Assembly (NCBI GenBank): GCA_009869945.1
Contig: WIXG01000009.1
Span: 372,001 to 436,000, forward strand
DNA from: Mesaphorura yosii
Taxonomy: Eukaryota; Arthropoda; Collembola; Poduromorpha; Tullbergiidae
DNA: 64,000 bases
Direction: 5' to 3'
Shown: positions 11,901-24,501 of the stretch, piece after piece
How positions within the stretch are numbered: position 1 is the first letter of the stretch
Layout of the letters: each line of letters starts with the position of its first letter
Translations under genes and position numbers: made by a program
Notes under the pieces: generated by a model
Told to the model about the DNA's origin: nothing
Databases searched by the model: none
Seen by the model: only the letters and a program-made list of their open reading frames with translations

Positions 11901-14900
11901 ATGCAAAAGTGTAAATACACAACAAAGCAATGCAATTTCGTCATCTCAGTGTACTGCTTTCGACTCTGGCTTTGGCCCGGTAACGCGAACGGAGAAAGCC
12001 AGAGTGAATAAATGTCACGTCGCCTGCGTGTGCTCCACCCTTTGAAAGAGTATTACCGTCTTGCCGTATTTTTACCCTTCTTCCAAATAGAGCCGAATAT
12101 TTTTGAACAAGGCTTCATCATTTCTTACAAGATTACAAACTCAGCGAGTCAAGTTTGACAGCAAAATGATGCACCGAGCCTCAGCAAGCCGTTGTTGGTT
12201 TGGACTGCTTGGACGTATTTTCATGAAACACGCTCATGGATCTTGTTTTCATGCACATTCTTCACACGATCACTCTCCCTTCATAGAGCGAATGCCGAGC
12301 CTTTGCTTAGCCTGGAACGCAAGGGGATACAAAAGATAAATGACTCCAACAAACAAGCACAGCAAAATTCGGCAGGCAAGAAATATTTATCCGAAACATT
12401 TGGAGTTTTAGAGAAAAGAAACAAGAAAGATTTTCAGAACGCGACCCAGACGTCAAACCAGGACAAAAATAGGTTTTTGGACCAGGCTAAGATGAAGGGA
12501 AAGATTGCTAGATTGCTGCTTAGCTTGGATTTTTCCATTTCAGCCCGTGTTCTCAGAAGTGTACGAAGAAAATTCTCCGTGTGAGTTCTGCCTGCCAGTC
12601 CGAGCTTCCAGCAGCTTTCAGTCCAGAATTCAGCATCCAGCGGTCATGGTCAGATGTCAAACATTTTCAGGCACGGCACAGCGCATTTGTTTACTTAATA
12701 TTTGTGGAAAGGGCTGGGCAAAGCAAGGAATGAAGTCAAAAATTGCAATTGTACGTATCCATTCTCCATTTTCAGCGTCAAGCGACAGCAGCAGCAATAG
12801 CAATAAATCTCACGGTCGCGCGCCAGCCAGCGCCTGTGCCTCTTTTCTTTCGAGCTTACATGGTACGGGGATGGCTGATTTAGCACGGGCATGCTCAAAT
12901 CTGGTTTGAAACTAAATTATTCATGAGGTCAATTAAATTAACATAACGAGGCTGGCTGGCTGGCTGGCTGCATCTGTAATTTTTTACTGGTCGAGTGTGA
13001 ACGACGAGTCCAAACTCCAAATCCAAGTCTTGTTGTCAGACGCGAGTGACAGCTTACAAGTAACAAGAAATCTTTTCAATTTACGATCGTACGCCGGAGT
13101 TCTCTCAGTTGTGTCGTCAAGGTACAAGTGCTTGTACAAAATGCTAAATTATATGCTAAAATGCCATCCAATTTGCAAATTGGTTGAATGCAAATGCAGA
13201 GGTGTTAGAAAAATAGCACGTTAGTAAATTGCAAGAGCTGAATGTCGAGTAAGATCATTTGCGACATAAGGAAGCGGGAATCCTTCAAGAGGATTTAAAG
13301 ATTATTCTAGTTCAATTATGTGATCTTGAAATTGCATAATTCTTCTTGCTTTCTTTGTCCTACTGTTCTGTCCGCTATGTCATGGAAGGTCATTTGAAAC
13401 CAAAAAACAAAGTCTATTTTTATGGGGCTCATCGTTCGTCGTTGGATGATAAATTATTTACGTGGTCAGCAAGAGTCGTGTGATGTACCATATGGCTACG
13501 CTACGCTATTCATTTGGCTTGGCCTGGCCTTTGATCTCTCTTGTCATATTATCACCAACCAAGCACGGGACAAGCACAGCAGGGCTGACGGCTGAGATTG
13601 ACCGTATTTGGATTGTTGGAATTAATATTAATGAGTGACTGTTCACGATGACTAGTGACGGTGACTCTGACGGCGGAATCCTCCTTGAAGACGAAGCTGC
13701 TTTCAAAAATTCCTTCACAGGATGGTTTGTGGACTGGACTTGACTGAATACGCTGTTCTAAACAGATTAAGCGATGACCTCATCGTAATCGCGGCCCTCG
13801 GCAGAACACCAGCTCTACGACTTGCGACTCCGTACCGTGCCCTGCCAGTGTATAGCAGCGATGAAAATAAGGTCAAATACAAGCATAAATCATAACACAT
13901 GCTTGAGCTGGATAAATTCTAAATTCTTTGCCGCCGCAGCAGTTCTAATTATACGTTCCACTCGAGTATATCCGATTATGTAACCGAAAAGATGAAATAA
14001 TGATTTAATCGCCACGCCAGGCCTGGCATGGCCTGATGAATTATTGCTGGAGCGGAGCGAGAAACGCAATGTGACGCAAAGGCAAAGAAATTCAATTCCA
14101 GTCCAAGGCTGAGGCTGTGGCCGGCCGTAATTCATGCCTACAATCCACAATTTAGGTGTTGGGCAATTCGTCATTGCGTTGCCACCGTTCTGCTACCTTT
14201 TTTGTACGACTACTCCCTCACCAGCAATAGAAAGAACAACCGCAGTTTGTAGTTTTAATCAAGCACATGGATGCGCCAAGCCAAATGCTAATATGTACTC
14301 AAAACAGACTCAGACGCAGACGCGAGCGTGGACTGAACTCGCCTCACAGCTCACAAGGACGAATCTTATTGTTCTCTTTTTAATAGGTTACACAACTGTT
14401 CCATTATAAATTGGCATGGAGAGAGAGACGTGAATGCAAAAAAATGCAAATGTGCGAATGTGAGAGTGCGCGTACGCGAGAACGCGTACAGGCACTTGGG
14501 ACTGATTGAGTGCTGAACAATTTTGCATTCATCATTCAGGGTCTATTCTTGGCGTATTATGCTTCGTCCTTATTTGGTTCTATTTAAAGAGGCTGAAATT
14601 AATAGTCATTTGCTATTATCGAAGCAGGTTCATTAATTACGCTGTGCAATACAATGAACACTGCAGTCGTAATGCTGAACTCAAGTTAATTTCACCCAAT
14701 TTGGGCGTTGAGAGACTGAAAGCAAATTCTAACCGTCAGATTTACGCGTCTACGTCTGATTTTAACCTGCGCTTGAATGTTTCATGCATTTTACCGTTGC
14801 AGTCAGGAAAATGCAGAATATTTATAATGAATCATTAAACAGTACAGAAATGAAAACAAAATCACGATCGCAGACGCAATTCTCATCAGTTTTGTTGACT

Positions 14901-15071
14901 TATGAAATGATGCGATGACAGATTGAAACCGTTCACACACCAAAAAACAGAAAACGCTGTTAATTAATTAATATTTTCGTCCACGTTATCAGTTCTGATC
15001 TTGCCCGGTTCCTGCTCGATTGTAAATCAAAAAATTGTCTTTGATTGCGGTGAAACGACGCGAAATTCAAA
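8960..15071. other. intergenic region between divergent ogre and inx7-like genes
   Basis: This 6.1 kb holds no supportable coding exon. It must contain the promoters of two divergent innexin genes. It has many short GC-rich words (GGCAAGGC, TGCC repeats) and a (GGCT)5 run at 12950-12970. ORFs over 100 codons at 12192-12909 overlap one another in different frames and show no domain or codon pattern of a real protein. Confidence 0.6.
12950..12970. repeat. (GGCT)5 microsatellite
   Basis: Five uninterrupted copies of GGCT lie between ogre and the inx7-like gene. Similar short runs of TGCC/GGCA recur through the window. Confidence 0.9.
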
Positions 15072-16692
15072 ATGTCGGCCATCTACGGCTCAATCGCGAC
15101 AATTCTCAAGCCTTTCGTTCTGTCCAAGAAGGCTGCCAAAATCCGGATTGAAGAGTGGACATTTCGCCTTCACTTCCGGCTGACGACCGCCATTCTGCTG
15201 ACTTTCTCAGCGCTGCTCTGCATGAAAGAATATCTCGGAAACAACATCACGTGTGCTCCGACACACGACGACGAGTCGAACGACCCGGTTGTTCCTCGCA
15301 AGACAATCGAGAAGTATTGCTTCATACAAACAACGTTCACAGTAAGATGTTTTTGCTTTCCTCTTGTCTGTGCCTCTGATAATTGATCTTAATTCTACGT
15401 TTGTCCAGGTTCCATGGGATTACCAAGCGCACAGTCTGCGCAATTACTACGAGGACAGGCAGCTGGGTGGTCCGCCGTACATTCCCGATGAGTCGGCGCA
15501 AGTGCATCACGCCTACTACCAATGGGTGTCATTCTTCCTCTTCTTTCAGGCTCTCACGTTTTACGCACCGCACGTGATTTGGAAATCCTTTGAGAATAAT
15601 CGAATCCGAAAGTTGGTCATTGGAATAAGTGTAAGTTATTTCGCGCATAATGAGAATTTCAATAAATTTCTCAAGCGCGGAAGCAAAACGAAATCGCAGC
15701 CGCAAGATTAAAGTAAACAATTCCGTAATTATTTTCCACTTGCAATTGTGCCATAAAAAGTAAATTAAAGCGAGGAAAGCTGCAAACCGAAAAGAAATGA
15801 CCGCAAGAAAACGTGAATTGGTTCACTACTCAATATTTTGCATATTGCGGCTTGAGTTTTCGAACTTTTCAGTCAACAATCGCTAATGGCTAATTAGATT
15901 GTGTGTGTTTTGGCTTTATCCTTTCTTTCTCAAGTGTCAAACTCTCTCTTTTGTTTTTGACTCTTTTTTCGTCTCAGGCGCGTGATCTGACCGTTGAGCC
16001 AGAAAAGAGGAAATCCACAATCACGTCGGTGGCCTCGTACATTCTGCAAGCGAAGGGCACTCTTGGGTTTTGGACTTTCGTCTACGTCGCCTGTGAATTC
16101 CTCAACTTGCTCTTTGTCCTGCTCAACGTCTACGTGACAGACTTATTTTTAGGCGCCTTTTCGACGTACGGGCTCAAAGTTCTTGCGTACATGGACCAAG
16201 ACTCGGAACTCCGCACCGATCCACTCGCGACCGTCTTTCCAAAAATGACAAAATGCATTTTTCATTTGTTTGGACCTTCCGGGAACGTCATGCGGTTTGA
16301 TGCTCTTTGTATCATGCCCCTGAATATTCTGAACGAAAAGATATTCGTATTCTTGTATTTCTGGTACGTGCTCAGGCTCAGACCCTTCAACATTTCGGCG
16401 GGCCAGCGCCCAGCCCAGCCTTGATATTCAATGCACGTGCGTATTTTGCAGGTACATCATACTGACCGTCATTTCCATCTACGCCGTCGTTCGCCGAATT
16501 GCCACGCTTCTGTCCGCGAAATTTCGGCTCTCCGAACTCCAAATTCGAGTTTACTCAATCAAAACTCGGGCGATGACGGTCCTTCATAAAGTGGGCGTTG
16601 GCGAGTGGCTTCTCCTGCATTTCCTGCGTATCAACTTGGACCACGGATCATTCTACTCCATAATTGAAGAAATGTACCAAGAGCTAAAGTAG
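15072..16692 (+). CDS. inx7-like divergent innexin
   Basis: This is a complete innexin of 372 residues. Exons are 15072-15341, 15409-15630, 15978-16363 and 16452-16692, all GT-AG and in frame. First-loop cysteines are at 61 and 83, a gap of 21 residues against 14 in its inx2 neighbour, with an acidic insert (HDDESND). AYYQWVSFFLFFQALTFY is at 125-142. The second loop has VFPKMTKCIF and CIMPLNILNEKI. The C-terminal motif is GEWLLLHFLRINLD in place of the usual DWFxLYxLGxNxDP; the FLRxNL form recalls insect innexin 7, as does YCFIQTTFT. The cytoplasmic tail is very short, ending EMYQELK. It is the only plus-strand innexin here. Innexin identity is certain; the inx7 assignment is an inference from motifs. 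Confidence 0.9.
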
Positions 16693-19600
16693 ACGTAGAA
16701 GTAGATTAAATTCATTCATTTATTTCATTCATTGGCTTGGATTGATTAAATTCACAAGTTCCCAGCGCGTCTCAAATTTCGTGCCTGTATCTTCCATACT
16801 TCATTAAATCTGTTATTGCTTTGCTTGAAATTACATTGTAATTATTGACGTTAATCTTCCAGAACGAATTACAATTACAAAAGTTCACTTGTTCTTAACT
16901 TCTTAATAGTAAACATCAGGACATAAACATAAAAACATGCATGCAATAAGCATTGGCAGAGGATTACAACTTGTAAGAGGAGGAAGAACAATGCAAAAAA
17001 TTGAACGCGTTCGTTTCTGTGCTGCACTGAGCCTGCAAAAAAAAAACTCCATTACGCATTATGAGCAATACAGCAGTATAATGATGGCTTGAGATCTCAA
17101 TTCCAAGCACAAAATTCACGAGAATATGACGTACGTGCAATAAAGTCAAGAGTTAGTCATACTTTCTTGTTGTTGATGATTAGCTTCGACGCGATGAGGA
17201 GCAATAATACAGGTAAGTGCTGATGCTGATGCAGTAATGAGATGCAATGAAACCGGTGCAATTCATTCATCGGGAATCGTTTATGACGTGACTCAAAATA
17301 AACACGAACGCGCACGCATTGTGTGCAAATTGCTTGCATATCTGAATTCAGATTAAGATTAACTCATTCCCGCATATGACACAATCAAAGTAATATGCAA
17401 ATCGCGACGCGACAGAGTTTAAAAATTAATGCGTGGCTGCGAATTACGACCCGCAAAGCAAAGTAGGTTTACTACCACTGCCTCTGGCACACTGACTTGA
17501 CTGCTCCTGCGTTGACTGTTTAAGCAGGCGCAGGTGGTATTTTCCCAACGTTTCAGCTTCGCTTTGCACAAAAAACCACAGGAATCACGAGATTGCAATT
17601 CCATTCCACGAGAGTGTAAGGCGAATCATTGCTCTCTTAATTAAGCAAAGTTCCTTGCGTCAAGTTCCTAATTCCTAACCCGCCTAAGAACTAAACTTAC
17701 TCACGGTCCAAGAATTTATCAGCAGGCTGTGTTGAAATCTCTCCACCACAGCTCTTGAAAATATCTTTAAATGCATTGCTTTGCTTTTGCTTAACAAAAG
17801 ATGCGACTCGCACTCCTCGCGGAGAGCACTTGCTTGATACACCCACAAATTAAATATTGACGAGCATTGCCGCAGTCGCAGTGTGTTTTAGAGACGAGAC
17901 AAGAGTGTTGACAAATACTCGCCTTCGCCTATCGCCTTCTTCCGTTTCATCTAACTACAACTTTGGTCATTATGCACACAAATCCAAGCTTGCTTTCAGT
18001 GATTGAATTTCTTGTTTACTCTTTAGGCATGTGATAATGATAAGGCCACGAAGCCACGATAAGCCGATGAAGGTTCCAGTCTGCATTTCAGCACCTATTT
18101 TCTGGATGCTGAAATGTACTTGACAAATCTTGCCAATTGCGATTGTTGGTAGCAAACAGTTCCTAAACAAAGCGGATATTTCTACAGGTTCAAATACAAC
18201 AGTAGTTTAAGTTATTTTGGGTGCGTGACTGATAACGATAACAGTGCCCTTTGAACGTTGCATGTGGCAATGACGCAGTCGCAGTCACTCTGTTTGAAGG
18301 AATCGTACGTAATCGGAGGACAACGATAAAGGGCGCTGCTTCATTTCCAAGGAATCTGTTGGAAGGCTCGCTCATGTGTCATGTGGAGAAATTCCATTCA
18401 GGTTCCTGTCATGATGAAATACACTCAGACTCCTGACAGACAAGCTGCATGGATGCATGAAGGCATGCGTAAATATTAATTATTGACTGGGGTTCGTTCG
18501 TGGGAGTGCGATTCTTGCTAAATGCAAACCAGGAAATGTGCATTCCGTAATTAAAATGATGAATCCACGTGCAGCATTGCAGCATTGGCAAACGGAAAAT
18601 CACCTCGACTCGAGTGTGAATGACATTGAGCACGTCGAATGATGCAATTCACACCTGCTCAACTTTGGATTTTTCAATGTGCAATCCGCTAATCAGGTGA
18701 TTGGTGATTTACATTCTCAGAATCAAAATCAAATTCCGCGATGACGACGTGACGCGACTCGACCATGAATCAAAAGTGATCGAATGAAATGACACGAAGC
18801 AGACTCGAATTCCAATCAAGTCTTAGCAATAATTGAGACATATGAAGATTGATACTGAACAGATCGAGCTTCGTGAAATGAAGTCTAATCTCAGAGACTC
18901 AGGCTCGAAAAACATCTCGGTAGTTATAAATGCAAAAGTATTATTTCATGGCATGATTTAAAACAACCAAATGAATGAATTAGCATACGTGAGGTATGAA
19001 GCATGTGACTGATTTGAAATACTACGACCAAATGACGTCAGTTTGGAAATTATACCTGCTAATTGCCAAATGAGGTAAAAATACATTAACAAGCAGGTAG
19101 CATAGCGGTAGTAGGCACTCTGAGGCTTGGATGCTTTGCTAGGCTCGGCCAAGTCCGGCGAGAAGGCAAAATCAATGCTGGTGCTAATTTGGTGTAAATC
19201 AAAATCATTTTACGCTTGTAATGCACGATGCATCAGATCAAATGCTTACGTGAAGGCTTGCCACTTGAGACTGCATCAGAATTCTGTATTCTGTCTAGAG
19301 TGCAGCCGGCACTCAGCAGTTTCGCACTTTTTGAGATAAGAATCCACATTTTTGATGAAATCACAGTTCGCAGTCGAGTAATTTAAATGGCAATTTTAGG
19401 TTAGTTGTCAATTTGAGCTATGGAGTTCGAATTAAAGCTCAATGAAAGTGCTCTAGACGAACCCAACGTTCTAGCGTTTGCTGATAAGAAAAAGATAACT
19501 GCTTAATTCAGCCAGCGAGACTCGACTCCAGCCGACTATTTCACACTTCAAAATTTCACAGACCGCAATCCATTGATACGTATGCAAATTGCGATGCATT

Positions 19601-20854
19601 TATGTATTCGAAGCTTACTGGAACTTTAAACATGGCTTTAAAGTCAAGTGGTCTAGTGACACAGTTCCATGTAGCTGCAGTTAATACGCGATATCACTGT
19701 GTCTCAGGCCAGGGTCACCACAATCATTCAATATCCAAACCCTAAGCAGAGCAGGGCAGGACAGAATCGTCAATCGTGGCATTTTAGCATTTTAACGATT
19801 TTATTTTAATTCAGTCGCAGTCAGCAGCATGATAAAGTTAATAGCACTGATATGGCGAAATCCATCCAGCCGCCATGTTCGCGTGCTCTCGTTCCTCAAT
19901 GCGAAAGACTCATCCAGTTGAATTAAATCTCAATTTATTTCATGCAACATGAACAGTATACACATTTTTATTTCTTCATGGCAAATCTGAGTACAAATGA
20001 CAAATGAGTTCTAGCTTGCAACTGTACCATGAACGAAAACGTAAAGAACACATAACAATTCCATATAAGGCTAATAGCAATCATCAGCATATCATTAAGA
20101 TAATTTCATATAATTACTCATTACATCACTACGCAAATATAAACAGAACACTGCAGGTTTTCAAAAATAGTGTTTTACACCCGAAATTGGAAAATGGCAA
20201 TTGTCTTTAAAGTCTTTAGAGTGCAGAAAATAGAAATGGAATGGATTGAGGAGGCACTTGAAATGGTCCGAACGGAAAGGAATGACAGGCCAGTCTGTGG
20301 TCTTCAACTTCTTGAAAGTTTAAGGCACGAATGTAATTTCTGGAAATGGTCAAGTAGCTGCAGTCTGGTTCTTTGGTCCTGAGTGAGCCTAAATTATATT
20401 CTCAGAAAATTGAGCATAGTTAAGTCCCTTCTAAATGGTCCCTCTCAGCAAGCGAAGCATGCATTGCATCGTTCATCGTCCTCAGCTTAACCACAAAATT
20501 AATGAACCCGATGATTGAGGAGGCTGTCGAATGTCAAGATTAATCCTAACTTTTGGCTGCCATTTTATTGAGGTCAAACTTAGGCTAGATTAGGACTCAA
20601 GCGGAAACGTTAACACTAAAATTGTAATTGCAATGCCGCAGAGCAAATGGGCGTATTACGATTTAACTACGCTAAAACTAAAATAAATGCAAATGCTTGG
20701 CTTTGCCTTGCCTGCTTGCTAGTATTGCTTTTCGCACGAAAAACATAAATAAGATTATTAACATGTGTGCAGTTTGACAATTGAGTTTTGAAGCCCATTC
20801 TTCTTTTCGCTCGCGCAAATTGCGTACCTGCTACGTTTAACAAGGAGAGACGGG
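16693..20854. other. intergenic region between convergent inx7-like and inx2 genes
   Basis: This 4.2 kb separates two convergent genes and should hold both 3' UTRs. ATTAAA near 16705 is a possible variant poly(A) signal for the inx7-like gene. I see no gene, RNA or mobile element; all ORFs are short. Confidence 0.6.
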
Positions 20855-23800
20855 TTATACTGTGTCTCGACCTTCCAGCCGTCTTGCCAAATCACTAATG
20901 AGCTCTCTGTATATTAGCGGGTCCATGTTCTTGCCCAGCTGGTAGAGTACGAACCAATCTCCAATCTGACATTTCTGTGATATGCTGTCAACTTGCTGCG
21001 GGTCAGAAAGCCTCGATTTTGATCTGAGTAAGTACATCCGGACTTGAGGAAGGAAAATTGTGAATAGTCTGTACACAAGAGCGACTCCAGAAATTGCAGA
21101 CACGATAATGAACCAGAACCTGTGGAGTGGAACGGAAAAGCTCTAATTATCGACGGCCAGTTCGAAATGAAGATGCGCACGCGTATGGCGGACATTTGGC
21201 AAATTAAACCCGTTCCGCTCTAGATGATTAAGAAAATGAACAAGACTGAAATAGGAATCTTACCACAAGAAAACGTAGATCTTCTCGTTGACAATGTTCA
21301 GTGGCAGAACACAAAGCCCATCGTAGTTCACAATATTCCCGGAAGGTCCGTATTTATTGAATGTGCATTTTGTCACTTTCGGGAACACTGTGTAAGCATA
21401 AGAAATATAAAAATATATAAGCTACGGCAATTTTTTTTCGTCTCAAGTCAAGCCTGTTAAAAATTTTGAGTGATGAAGAATTCAAATTCATCGTAACTAG
21501 AAGCGAGAGTGCACCGAGAATAATTTTTCTTCAATTAGTGTTGTTCTGTAAACAGGACACAGTGTACGAGAAGTTTTCATTTCTCGAAATTAGTAGCAAC
21601 AGCATTAATTTTACTTCCTTTCTGAATTCACAGTGCTGATTGTACATCTTAAATGCGACAATGGATGCTTTTGACAAGGTGAGGAAGATAAATATTCTTT
21701 GTAAATTAAGCTGAAGTAGTTTTAAGGGAATCCTGTTTTAGGGTCACAAAATACCGAAGGCAGGTGTTCACTTCGTGGAGACATTGTCAAGAAGGTTCAA
21801 GTGCAAAAATTGTCGTTATGTGGTGGACATAGTTCTTTCAAAGACAAGGGGGAAGGCAAGAAATTCAATCAAAGCTCACTGGGAAAAGTGTAACCCGATC
21901 TTGCGTCAGGCAGCCAGTGCTCGATCTCTGGAGTCAAGGACGAAGAAGCCGGCGAAGTATAGAAACATTAGAAATAAAAGTTGGGCGAAACGCAAGAATG
22001 AAATTGAATTGAAAGTGAGACCAGAACATCAGGAGCTGAATTGAATTAAATGAATTTAGCTTAAGCAATTCTGGTTCCAGTTGATTAGTGCTTGCCATAA
22101 AACCGTAATGAAGTCATTAGCAAGACCATAATGGGTTATCTTGAATAAGAAAGTAGAAGCTTCAAATGCCCACAAGTTGTTAAGACTAAAGGATGTACAT
22201 GCTGCCTGTACACTTGCCAAACGAAATCATGAATTGATGTGCGTGGAAAAGAACTCCACGAAAGCCCATAACACTTTGAACAGACGCTTCTTTGGCCTAT
22301 TTCACTGCAAGTAGGAAGATATTAAACTGCTTGATGTTGACAGCATCGAAGAAGACGAGCTATCAGGTACGGAATTGGATTAATCACATGTGCTCCGTAA
22401 TGCAACTATTCTTAATGCAAACTACAAACTAGGCTTAATACATGTAATTCAATGTTCAATGTTTCCTGGTTATGATTCCTGTTAACTTAATGTACTAAAA
22501 TAAAAGGGAACTCACCTTTCGCCATCGGATCAACTCTTGTGTACGGGTCTTGTTCGGTGAAAGCCAACACTTCGCTTCCGTAAGTTGTGAACTCGTAACC
22601 CAAGAACATGTCCATGAAGAAGATTTGACCCACAACGTTTATAAAGTTCAACACTTCACAAAGGAAGAACCGAAACGCGTAAAAGTTGTGATTCTTGATG
22701 TTTGAGATGAAGTAGTCAAGAATGAGCTTCTTTCTGCTACATTTGTTGTCTTCATCAACGATTGGACATGTAAGGTCCATAACCAGCATCTTTATCCTGC
22801 CACCTTCCCAAGTTTTCCACAAATATCGCGGGATGTAGAAGAGCATCGCTTGGAAGAAGAGCACGAAGCAAACCCACTGGTAGTATTTGTGATACTTGAC
22901 TTTATCTGTCTTACTCTTCAACCCAATCACACCAGGATGAGGAACGACGGAGCCTAGTTTAAAGATAAGGAATGGTGTGTTAAGTGTTAATAATTTCGGC
23001 AAGCAAAGATAACAGAATCCGAATCCAAGAAAAGCAAGTGCCTCGCCCATCTCCCTTGCCCCAGATAATTTGAGTTTAAAATTTAATGACTCTTACCGAT
23101 TTTTTCTCCGTACTTGTCTGGAACGGTGTAAGTGGAGTGAATCCAGCAGTATGTGTCCATGATGTCTCCTCCGATAGAATTATCCACTATGCAGTCGATA
23201 GGGTCACCTAAGATCAAGTTCCATCGTTAATATGCAACCATATGATCAGCTCGACGATTGAAAGCAACGCACAAAATCTGATGCAATCTTAGACATTGAC
23301 ATTAGCCATCACCAATGACTTTGGATGACATCTGGAAACTATGCTCTGAGATGGGAAACCGGAAGAATGCTCGAAACGCAATTCAGCACATCTCCAAGCA
23401 TGTATGCAATAAGAGTCGCTACGCCAGCGTCCATTAAGCTTTCTAGATAATTCGAACTATTCTTTTGCTTTATACGATGCGAACCTCCAATTCCCGAACG
23501 CAGTTCAAACTGTGTCTTTCCTGGTAAAGTGTCAGAAGCGCAAGTGCAGAGAAAGTTAGCTAGCTAGTGATGTAAAAGATGAATCTACCAACAACTACAT
23601 ACAGACAGTGCCAACTTGTGAACTGCATAACTACCAATTCATTGCTAAACTGCTCAATATAAGCCAAATCGACTAGGAATATCTCTCAACTCTTAAGGTG
23701 TCTATTTTAACAACTAGTTCTAGTTAGCAACTGTAGTTAGTACAATTAAATAAAATAGACTTACCGATATATTGTCTGGAGGTGACAAGAAGTGAAAAGG

Positions 23801-23909
23801 CGACCAAAATGATGACCGACACCTTGTAATGGAGTCGAAAGACATTGTTGTCGATGCACACACTGTCGAGTTTGAGCAGTTGCTTAACTGAACCGAATAC
23901 ATCAAACAT
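20855..23909 (-). CDS. inx2: innexin 2
   Basis: This is a complete innexin of 360 residues, a gap-junction channel subunit. Exons are 23909-23765, 23207-23097, 22953-22516, 21387-21264 and 21119-20855, all GT-AG and in frame. The start [20 protein letters not shown], then SRQYIG and DPIDCIVD, is close to Drosophila Innexin 2. Loop-1 cysteines are 54 and 69; [14 protein letters not shown] is at 107-120; [27 protein letters not shown] and [11 protein letters not shown] follow; loop 2 has [10 protein letters not shown] and [17 protein letters not shown]; the tail contains [20 protein letters not shown]. Length fits the family. The intron 21388-22515 carries an antisense candidate gene. Confidence 0.96.
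21661..22314 (+). CDS. small BED-finger-like protein nested antisense in inx2 intron (candidate)
   Basis: I do not recognise this gene by name. A three-exon model (21661-21678, 21742-22014, 22150-22314) gives 151 residues. The first exon encodes MDAFDK, followed by GTGAGG and an acceptor TTTTAG. Exon 2 reads [19 protein letters not shown] and then a zinc-binding pattern C-x2-C-x21-H-x3-C (KCKNC ... AHWEKC), the arrangement of BED-type fingers found in hAT-transposase-derived proteins. A very basic stretch follows. Exon 3, by a weaker acceptor, encodes [17 protein letters not shown] and ends FHCK at a TAG (22312-22314). The frame stays open for 22 more codons after that stop, with an acidic tail. 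If exon 2 is not spliced out at 22014 the protein ends at 22044 with 106 residues. The gene may be a domesticated transposase fragment; exon 3 is the least certain part. Confidence 0.45.
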
Positions 23910-24480
23910 TTTGGCAGTATTTGATGTTCAAATTGGCCACGAAAATAAAGATAAGTTACTTAATTAGTTAAATGCACTTCACTGATGCTGAACAGTTGAA
24001 TTCACTTCCGAGCAGTCCTTCGGAATCGCAGCGGGAGCGGAGTTTTCAACCAGTAACGGAATTATTCTGATCCAATTTCGTAATAATCTTGTCAGTTAAC
24101 TAATTCACGTCCCAAATTATTAAACTACAAAGTTCGTTTTACTGAACACCATTGTCGCGTAGCGTTGCAACTTTGACTTGTACGTGTAGAGACGTTTATT
24201 CTGAACTAAACACTAACTGCATTAAAAGCTGGAGATGGAATTTGGATCGTCGTCATTCGCTAAGGGTTGGTCTGGTCTTGGTGTTGGTTTCTCCCCACGG
24301 ACGAGGATGCTGTACGTTGTACTTTGTTGCCGATTCTCTTTTAACAGGCTTTATAACTTGTGCACGGGCGAGTGCTGACGGAGATGAGTTTCACCCCCTC
24401 GCCAAAAATGGGGTTTGGCCTGCCAGCACCAGCAATGGGAAGCAGTTACAGTACAGTAACTAAGCGGTAGACTCGTAGAC

Positions 24481-24501
24481 TGAATACTGAATACTGAATA
24501 C
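24481..24501. repeat. TGAATAC x3 tandem repeat
   Basis: Three perfect copies of a 7-base unit occur in the region upstream of inx2. Confidence 0.85.

Noticed and set aside
12192-12909. Overlapping 130- and 134-codon plus-strand ORFs
   Set aside because: They overlap in different frames, have no recognisable motif and no splice-supported partner exons.
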